Assembly: GCA_015179125.1 (NCBI GenBank)
Contig: WHVA01000082.1
Location: 62,001 to 126,000 of the forward strand
Length of the DNA: 64,000 bases
Reading direction: 5' to 3'
Origin: Gautieria morchelliformis
Taxonomy: Eukaryota; Basidiomycota; Agaricomycetes; Gomphales; Gomphaceae
Part shown: one piece after another, positions 57,311-64,000 of the stretch
Layout: each line of letters starts with the position of its first letter
Position numbering within the stretch: the first letter of the stretch is position 1
The notes under the pieces: generated by a model
What the model saw: the letters and a program-made list of their open reading frames with translations, nothing else
Told to the model about the DNA's origin: nothing
The model's database searches: none
Translations under genes and position numbers: made by a program

Positions 57311-58186
57311 TGCCCGGTGGCCCAAGAAAGCCCAGGAAGCTACTGAGGTGATCTGCGATGTGTTCGCAGTTTACATTTAGTATGATATTATTATTAAAAT
57401 GGCGATTGTGCGACCTAGAGAGAATAAACGGTATTGGACGTCTGGCATGTTTTTGCAATCATTCGATAATTCAGGTTGGAAAAAATTGTAGCTGATGTGA
57501 AACCCTCACGGAAAGCCTTATGTAAATCCCCACTCCGATGCTTCAGACTCCGAGTAGTGATGGGCAGGGCCCGGCTTGCTCGGGCTCGGGCTTGCCAAAT
57601 CCTGAGCCAGGCCCTTACCAGCAGGCCCAGCTCGGCTCGGGCTAAGCCCGGCTTGGGCCGCGGCCTGTTGGTGGCGAACTAGACATTGATGTTGCACGTG
57701 TGCATCTCCAACAGCATGCGCACGCAGCACCACCACCCGCGGCCGCTGCCGCAGCCACACCAGCACACCCGCCCCACGCACCCGCAGCACGAGGGATCGG
57801 AGTCTCCGACGCATCCCTCACGCTCGCGTAAGTTCTCCGCAACGCAATAAAGTAGCTGTATAAACAAAAACATAATATAATGGCAATAAAAGGCCATAGA
57901 AACATTCTGAAAGATTAAAACATGTTACATTTATTGTAAATATAAGCATCTCAGACCTGAATATATAAAGTTTAAAGGGTATATTATCATCAAGTCTGTT
58001 TGGTGCAGGGTTATGTCGTTATGTGCTTGGTTGGATGATGGTTCAAATCTTGTCCATTGTAAAGATTATCTTTGCACTTGCATCTATTTTTGTAAATAGT
58101 TCAGTGGCAATATTTGCCTTTTTCTCTAGTTTCTTTCTATAACTCAATGTTGCATTTTAATTGTTGGTACATGAAATTCATGATAC
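57311..58186. other. Unassigned stretch with GC-rich block
   Basis: 57560-57670 has repeated GGGCTCGGGCTT / GCCCGGC motifs starting CAGGGCCCGGC, like the subterminal repeats of another hAT-type element, but no matching opposite end was found. 57690-57830 is a GC-rich CAC/GCA block. The rest is AT-rich without features. Confidence 0.4.
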
Positions 58187-58191
58187 ACATA

Positions 58192-58738
58192 TGTTACGTT
58201 TCACGATTTCTGGAAGTTGGAACTAGAAAGGACAGTGGCTTCAACTTATGTGTTGCACCCCCAATGAACTATTGTCCTAAGTATTACAGATCATAAGTTG
58301 GAAGTTGGAAAGTATCAGTAAATCAAGGTCGGAGGTTGGGTCAGAAGGCGGAAGGCAGAGAGACAGAGATTCTGCTGAACTTGCTGTGCTAAGAACAGGA
58401 GATAGAGTGAAGGAAATCACATATTGAAGGCAATTATCTGATTGCAGAATAACAAGCATACATGAGGGGGTTTTATACAAAGAGCTGAGACAACAGGTAA
58501 TGAGGTAGTACTAAGATATTCCAGAGGAAGTGGAAGTCAGATAGGTATACGGGGTAAGTAATTAATCAGGAACAAAGAACTACAAAGGCTTGCTGTGCTG
58601 TGAGTCAAGTCTGGTGTGTCCGAGTAATAGAGTCAAAAGAACAAAGGATATAACAAGGGGCGGGGTTGTTGGAATTATCAGAGCGTCGGAACATGAGCGG
58701 AACTAAGTGTCGGAAGTTGAAAATGCATGGTCATAACA
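58192..58738. repeat. TRIM-like element, left LTR (547 bp)
   Basis: TGTTACG..GGTCATAACA, about 100 bases shorter than the solo LTR at 34995-35645 because of an internal deletion. Confidence 0.82.
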
Positions 58739-59101
58739 GATGCAGTGTAAAGTATAATGGGGGAAAGGGATACGGGATTGAAAGGAGATACAGTTGAGAC
58801 ACATACAGGGTCAACTCGCCATGTCCTGTCCCTTGATCGGGTCACATGACCATACAGTGTGTATGTCTTGGGACCAGGCTCAGCATGTTGTACAGGTAGG
58901 ATAGGGGTGTTCTGGACTCTGATAGTGCATGGTATCAAGTCCTGTGGCATCGGAGTAGTCATATTGAGCGGGTTAAGTGGCTTTGAACATAGGCACGTTA
59001 GCTTGGCGATCTCGGTGATTGGTGTTACGTATCGAGATTTCCGCAAGTCGGAACTAGAAAGGTTGCGCCCCCAATGAACTATCATCCTAAGTATTTCAGA
59101 T

Positions 59102-59808
59102 CAGGGCTGTCCACGAGTCCAGGTTCCTGCAGGTGACTTGCAGTTCAACCTGCGATTGTAACCTGCTGATCCAACTCCCACAAGTCCAGGTGACCCAGCA
59201 CTTAAAAAAATACCACAGGTGACTCGCAAACCTGCCAGAGTATTCCGGGGATGGTCATGTGACCACTCTGAACGCCGCCACCACCCCCACACACCGGCTA
59301 CCCCCACAGCACGCGATGCCACTTCCCGCTCCCACGCACCACCACCTCCACCACTACCAACGCACGCATGGCAGCCACGACCGCACGCGCCCAAGCAGAC
59401 ACGCGCCCCACCCCACTCTCACACTAGAACGGTGTGTGTGTCTGCCTGTTATGGCACATGTGCACATGAGGAGGCGCGTGTGGTGGTGGCGAGTGGGGCG
59501 GGGCATGTGTATGCATGTGCGCACAAGGAGGTGCATGCGGTGGTGGTGAGTGGGGTGGGGCATGTGTACGCATGCGTGCCCTCGTGTGCAGGTGCATCTC
59601 CACGGGAGGAGACACGTCATGCACTCGCACGGGGTGAGTCAGCTCGGGATAATCCAGCGAGTCACCTCGAGTCACCTGCAGGTTTAACCTGTGGGTCCAA
59701 GTCAACCTGCAGGAAAACCCAGGTCAAGTCCAGGTTCCACTTCTGGAAGCTGGCAAACCTGTGAGTCCAAGTCCAGGTAACCTGCAGATTGACTCGTGGA
59801 CAGCCCTG
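59102..59808 (+). mobile_element. Complete non-autonomous hAT element (707 bp)
   Basis: The terminal inverted repeats CAGGGCTGTCCACGAGTC and its complement are perfect at both ends. The 8-base duplication is TTTCAGAT (59094-59101) and TTTCGGAT (59809-59816), with one mismatch. The interior is GC-rich (59260-59630) with low-complexity CAC/GTG runs, flanked by CACCTGCAGG-type subterminal repeats. No transposase is encoded. Confidence 0.92.
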
Positions 59809-59875
59809 TTTCGGATCATGAGTATCGAACTAAACAGAAGTTGGAACTTGAGTTGGAAGGCGGAAGGCGGGAGGC

Positions 59876-61355
59876 TGTGTAGGAACCATCTTTCTAGTCT
59901 AAAAATCTCGAAAAAAGCATTAAAAAGTCTGTAAAAAACCTTTTTCCCATCTTAACATCAGCCAATACATGCAGCTTTGATGGGGAACTGTCTTTAGAAT
60001 ATTCCTTGAATCTTCTTGCATTTTTTCACCAATTATTCTGACCTCCTTGGCTCAAAACTGCTTTACTGTGCTTGACAAAGGCTATGAACCCATGAGAGTC
60101 CATAACTTTGTCATCGGCGCTCAATTTCAAACTCCGACCGGAGCGATCCTCGAACGCGCTAATTCAGAGCCGCACATCCTCAAACACCCACAACTCCGAC
60201 ACTTTGGCTCTTTCAATCTCAGCTGGTGAGATTGGGAATATCCGGTGCAGCTTACACAAGCCTGTACACTTAAATATAGTTCAAACCCAGCAGACACATG
60301 ACTTGCTTCATAGCAACCATGGCTGTGTAAGGCTGGTGCAAGACTGCCCAATGATATGCAGAGCCAAAACTAGGGTGTATATTCAATCAATCCTATTGGA
60401 CAATGAGCCTCCAAGCTCAATGCTACAACCCCTGAAATAGGACCCTTGATGTCATAGGGCTGTGCAGGGCTATGCAGGGCTGTGTAAGGCTATGCTAAGC
60501 AGTGCAAATCAGGGAAGGTGATTGGCTAGCTATTCTTAATTTCCTTGCACAAACACACCACTATAGTTACAAGGGTGTGTTTTAGCTGCGCAAATATTTA
60601 CTTATGACATCACTCGCCTAATAGATAGAAGCTCCCCATTTTATGTAATCCTGTGTAATTTACAATATAAAAGGAGGCCATTCTGACCCCCTAGGATAAT
60701 CATCCAATCTAGCAATCTACTGCTTCTATCCTACACGTGACTCGTGTGACTTGCATCTTACTAAGCTGCTAATCCCAGCTAGGGTTATTCACTTACTTTA
60801 GTGTCTAATTCCTTGTTAAGTAGATACTTTTCTGCTTAGCCACCTAGACTAATCCTCCGGGTGTAATTCTACAGAGTGAGTCTGTCAATTGATAGTCTTG
60901 CCATTCGCACTCCAATACCCGAGAGAGTTGATCAGTTGATTTTCCTGGTTAATCTCTTTCACAAGTCAATTCCTGTTACTTGTAAAAGCCGCTTTAGATT
61001 CTATTCTTTGCCTCTCGTTTTATTGCTGTGCACTGGTAGATTATCAGGGCAGTCCGTTTATAAACTCGCCTGCTAAGTACATTCCTTTATATTTTGGAAT
61101 ACGCTTGGACCCCGATAGTGTCCTTGAACCTACAGTCTTTTAGTTTATTGTTCAGTGCTGCTAAGAAACGCATTGCCTTCCATCCATATTAACTTGGACT
61201 AGTTTTTACATGGATTGCAACCAAGGTACAAATATTAAATTATTTCCAGAGTTGTGCTGCAGCATTGTTTAATATTCTTTGAGTCTCGTAAACGACACGT
61301 TCTGATAGATTGAAGTGTTAGCAATAACACCAAAGTCTTGAAGGGTTCCAAAACA
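59876..61355. mobile_element. Solo-LTR-like element nested in the TRIM 3' LTR (1480 bp)
   Basis: It begins TGTGTAGGAACC and ends GGTTCCAAAACA (10 of 12 bases inverted-repeat match). It is flanked by GAGGC (59871-59875) and GAGGT (61356-61360). A TATAAAA box lies at 60666-60672. A 10-base tandem array (GGGCTRTGCA x4) is at 60457-60496. No coding region. The size suggests a large LTR left after LTR-LTR recombination. Confidence 0.65.
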
Positions 61356-61779
61356 GAGGTGGAGAGACAGAGGTCTTGCAAAACTCACTGTGCTAAGAAC
61401 AGGAGATAGAGTGAAGGAAATCACATGTGCAGGGTAGAGTCAAGAAGAAGGGCCAAAAGAACAAGGGGACGGAAAGCATATATGACATAACAGAACAACA
61501 GGACTCCAGAGGCAATGGACATATGGTCTTGCTGTGCTGTGAGTCGAGTCTGGTGGGTCCCAGTAATAGAGTCGAAAGAAGAAAGGATATAACAAGGGGT
61601 GTGATTGTTAGAATTATTGGAATGTTGGAAAGGAAGCAGAACTGAGTATCAGAAGTCAGAAATGCATGGTTGTAACAACATACAAACGAGGCTTTAGCAT
61701 GCTGACCTGAACCAACCCAGCTCAGGGGACCCCCTGAGCGTAGCGAGGGAGGGGAGCATCGATGAATGTTCGGTCCCTT

Positions 61780-62626
61780 TGTTAAGACTGTGAGTCGTAC
61801 TGTAGTTCAGCTTTACCAAGGCCAAACTCTGGTCTCGGGGCAGAGGGCTTGGCTTTGTTATTTCGTTATTTCATTGCCTTGCCAAAATGGGAAGGACTGG
61901 GAGGAGTCTGCACATTAACTCGAGTGCAGGAGATGTAGGGAAAAGAACTTGAGACTGATAGTGAGGACACTGTTAACTCACTCGACTGGACTCAACAATG
62001 TGAGTGAATGGGCTAAAACCAATGATTTGTTGTAGCTAAAGTCCTAGCTACTTATACAGTGGTGAACAGGGGTAAACCCCTATGGAAAATTGGATTAGGA
62101 GTGCATACATCACTAATGATGTCAATGATGATGCTGTGTGCCCCTAGGTGGATAATCCATTGATGATGGTGTATGCCCCTAGGAGAATAATCCATTGATG
62201 ATGATGCATGCCCCTAGGAAATACCCCTCTAGAATCCAATAACAGGCTTCAACCTCGTGGGTTGCGCCCACTCAGTGTTCCACCCTAATGTTGGAAACAG
62301 TCTCAGCTATAAGCCAAGGATCGGAATCAATATCAAGTAGAGGGATCGAGTGTAGGAGAAGCTAAGTTGATATCTGAACTGAGGAACTAGGATACATGAC
62401 TGGGGGGTTTATATAGTAAAGTAGTATGCAGGGTCAAAAGGGATCAATGATTGGAACAACGGACAGGGGAACAAAGGGCGGGCATATGGGGAACTAACTA
62501 GGAAGGGAAGTCAGGGGTGATGGAAAGGTATGAAGAGAAACACGAAGGAAGCCAAGTAAACCCAAGGTTCCCGAGCGAGGACCAAAGCCGAGGCTTCGGG
62601 ACCGGACTCGGGAATGGATCGTAACA
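61780..62626 (-). repeat. Solo LTR-like element, family 3 (847 bp)
   Basis: Minus-strand reading is TGTTACGATCC..TCTTAACA. A related fragment is at 48206-48340. The flanks CCCTT and CCTCT are only partly alike, so a target duplication is not shown. It contains a 35-base tandem repeat. Confidence 0.62.
62141..62218. repeat. 35-bp tandem repeat
   Basis: CCCCTAGG recurs at 62141, 62176 and 62211, with GATAATCCATTGATGATG-like spacers. Confidence 0.75.
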
Positions 62627-62801
62627 CCTCTTCATGGTCCAGGGAGAAACAGTAAAATTTACATGTCAACAATTTTTTCATCTTTTATTTGGTATTTATC
62701 TATTACTCATGGCGAAGCCTTGTGGGTGGTGAGGGGTGCATTGGAGTTTTACAGCTGTTCGAGACACATGAGACAAAGTCTGAATTTTCACTCTGTGACA
62801 G

Positions 62802-63279
62802 TGTCAGGGGACACCCTGTTTTCCATTTCCAGTTCCGACACCACACCCAGTTCCGACTCCACTTCCACTTACGATTCCATCTCCGACTCCGCTTTCGGAA
62901 ATGATTCCGCTTCTGGAAGAACTTCCACCGGTGCTGTTCGCTTTGCCAATTCCACTCCAATTTCCGACTTCCGCTCTCGGAACAGTGTCGGAAGTCAAGC
63001 AACTCACGTAATAGGTGGCATCAAGGGTCGATCCAGGGTCAGGGAGGCCAGGGGGATGCAGGGTTGATGACGGGTGCCAAGTGTTGTCCCTGGCTGCGTG
63101 GCGTAGTATAATACAGGCTCGCTGACATTGGTGGTCCTTAGACTTTTCTCTTCGGATTCCTCCTTGTCAGGTGAGAATCCCCTCTCTTGTATACTCTGTT
63201 CATTTATATGTACTTCGGATTCCCCCTTGTCAGTTGTGTGGTAGTTTGATCTCCACAGCCAGCTAGGGTTGCCCTTACA
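62802..63279 (+). repeat. Solo LTR of the chromovirus (478 bp)
   Basis: TGTCAGGGGACACC..GCCCTTACA with a perfect duplication GACAG (62797-62801 and 63280-63284). The open U3 frame found in other copies is retained (to 63067). Confidence 0.93.
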
Positions 63280-63299
63280 GACAGCCATTCAGAAAGAAA

Positions 63300-63620
63300 C
63301 ATGTATATCTTGATAACTAGTTGAGAATAAGACCTGATATTTTGTAAGAACTATATATGATATAGTATCTACCATTCAGTACAAAATCTATAGCTTATTA
63401 TGGTAGAACAAAGGAGATATAAAAATGTCTCCTTATTATAATCTACTCGAGATCTTGTTCACTTTTATACTAAATATGATGTCTAATATTACTAATTGCT
63501 TCAAGCTGTTGCTGTGCCAGTGCTGGTGCACTAGCATACTAGAGTTGAGAACACTCTCTAATGTCCAGCTATGTGCGTGCCAGCTCATCCTCAGCTGACT
63601 CAGCATCCCAATTACTAACA
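63300..63620 (-). repeat. Copia element 2, 3' LTR (approximate)
   Basis: The minus strand has a purine tract CTGAGGGGGAG followed by TGTTAGTAATTGGGATG, the expected LTR start (63620). The far end near 63300 is a guess, because the 5' LTR lies outside the window. The coding frame runs 17 codons into it. Confidence 0.5.
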
Positions 63621-64000
63621 CTCCCCCTCAGTGAGAAGTCCTTTCTCCTAAACCCTAATTTCCCCAGTAAATACCTATGTTGGTGTAGATCCAATCCCTT
63701 TGTGAATATATTCACTACATTCTCCTTTGTTGGTACATATGTAACTGTTGCCTCATGAGAGGCCACTTTCTCATGGATAAAGTGATATGCAACATTGATA
63801 TGTTTAGTAAGCACGTGGTACGTTGTGTCATGCAATAGGGTGATGGCACCTGGATTGTCTGATCGGAGTGACGTAGGTTGATCTTGATCTATTCCAAGCT
63901 CCTCGATAAAGTGCCTTAACCAAATTAGTTGTTTAGCACCCTTGGTAAGTGCCATGTATTCGGCTTCTGTAGTAGATAATGCAATCGTTCACTGCTTTTT
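63569..64000 (-). pseudogene. Copia element 2: RNase H C-terminus (continues off the window)
   Basis: STTEAEYMALTKGAKQ and IWLRHFIEELG are standard copia RNase H blocks; RSDNPGAITLLHD and KHINVAYHFIHEKV follow, ending HQHRYLLGKLG. A TGA at 63989-63991 interrupts KKQ-x-TIALSTTEAEY, and fits CGA to TGA. The sequence is clearly different from the copia at 1809-6294. Confidence 0.83.

Larger units (their letters stand above)
58187..61682. mobile_element. TRIM-like short LTR element with two nested insertions
   Basis: Two family-2 LTRs (58192-58738 and the split 59023-61677) enclose only 284 bases. The outer flanks are identical: ACATA at 58187-58191 and 61678-61682. This ties both LTRs to one insertion. 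The interior has no coding frame of note. The 3' LTR was later split by a hAT element (59102-59808) and by a 1480-base LTR-like element (59876-61355). Element orientation is unresolved because neither primer site nor purine tract is clear. Confidence 0.78.

Noticed and set aside
57562..57670. Second hAT-like family (CAGGGCCCGGC start with GGGCTCGGGC repeats)
   Set aside because: Only one end is visible and no 8-base duplication can be tested, so it is mentioned only in the stretch entry.
59219..59764. 181-codon frame inside the complete hAT element as a possible transposase
   Set aside because: It has no hAT catalytic or dimerisation motif, and the sequence is CAC/GTG low-complexity. The element is treated as non-autonomous.
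62141..62218. Spaced repeats as a CRISPR-like array
   Set aside because: Only three units of a 35-base tandem with near-identical spacers in a fungal LTR; an ordinary tandem repeat.

Overview
This is a repeat-dominated stretch of a filamentous fungal nuclear genome, most likely a basidiomycete of the Agaricomycetes. The evidence is short GT-AG introns of about 50 bases, a NACHT-WD40 (STAND/NLR-type) gene remnant, DUF6533-type seven-helix membrane protein genes, Tad-like LINEs carrying an RNase H domain, chromodomain gypsy elements and copia elements. No rRNA, tRNA, CRISPR or bacterial-type operon was found. Almost every coding region belongs to a mobile element, and nearly all are broken.

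Layout. 1-564: right part of a non-autonomous hAT element inserted in a dispersed repeat (565-1060). 1809-6294: a copia element on the minus strand with 105-bp LTRs, a TATAA target duplication and an initiator-tRNA anticodon-type primer site. 7265-13025: a Tad-like LINE on the minus strand. 14455-16663: a decayed NACHT-WD40 gene, cut off by gypsy debris (16737-17985, two pieces in opposite orientation). About 18019-22542: a second Tad-like LINE on the plus strand. 22748-23838: a degenerate coiled-coil gene. 23938-24675: a third LINE fragment.

24.9-57.3 kb holds three copies (A, B, C) of a duplicated host-like segment containing a DUF6533-type gene and a shared upstream repeat. Copy A's upstream repeat forms a long inverted repeat (28205-28693 against 30759-31241) around a GC-rich island. 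Copy B was hit by a solo LTR and by a nearly complete chromodomain gypsy element (37459-43734); part of a second copy lies inverted at 44724-47227. The chromovirus appears to self-prime in the Tf1 manner: ten bases at the predicted RNA 5' end are complementary to ten bases just inside the 5' LTR. Its pol frame appears originally to have run into the U3 of the 3' LTR.

47.2-54.5 kb is a graveyard of fragments: a TRIM-like internal region, a DIRS/Ngaro-like reverse transcriptase missing its catalytic motif, a gypsy gag-protease piece and a truncated hAT. 58187-61682 is a short LTR element (two LTRs, 284-bp interior, ACATA duplication) whose 3' LTR carries two nested insertions: a complete 707-bp hAT and a 1480-bp solo-LTR-like element. 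The right end holds two more solo LTRs and the 3' end of another copia element.

Across unrelated elements and the NLR gene, most premature stops and lost catalytic aspartates fit C-to-T change at CpG (CGA to TGA, GAC to AAC). This points to methylation or RIP-like decay. All family assignments rest on motifs read by eye; no database search was run.
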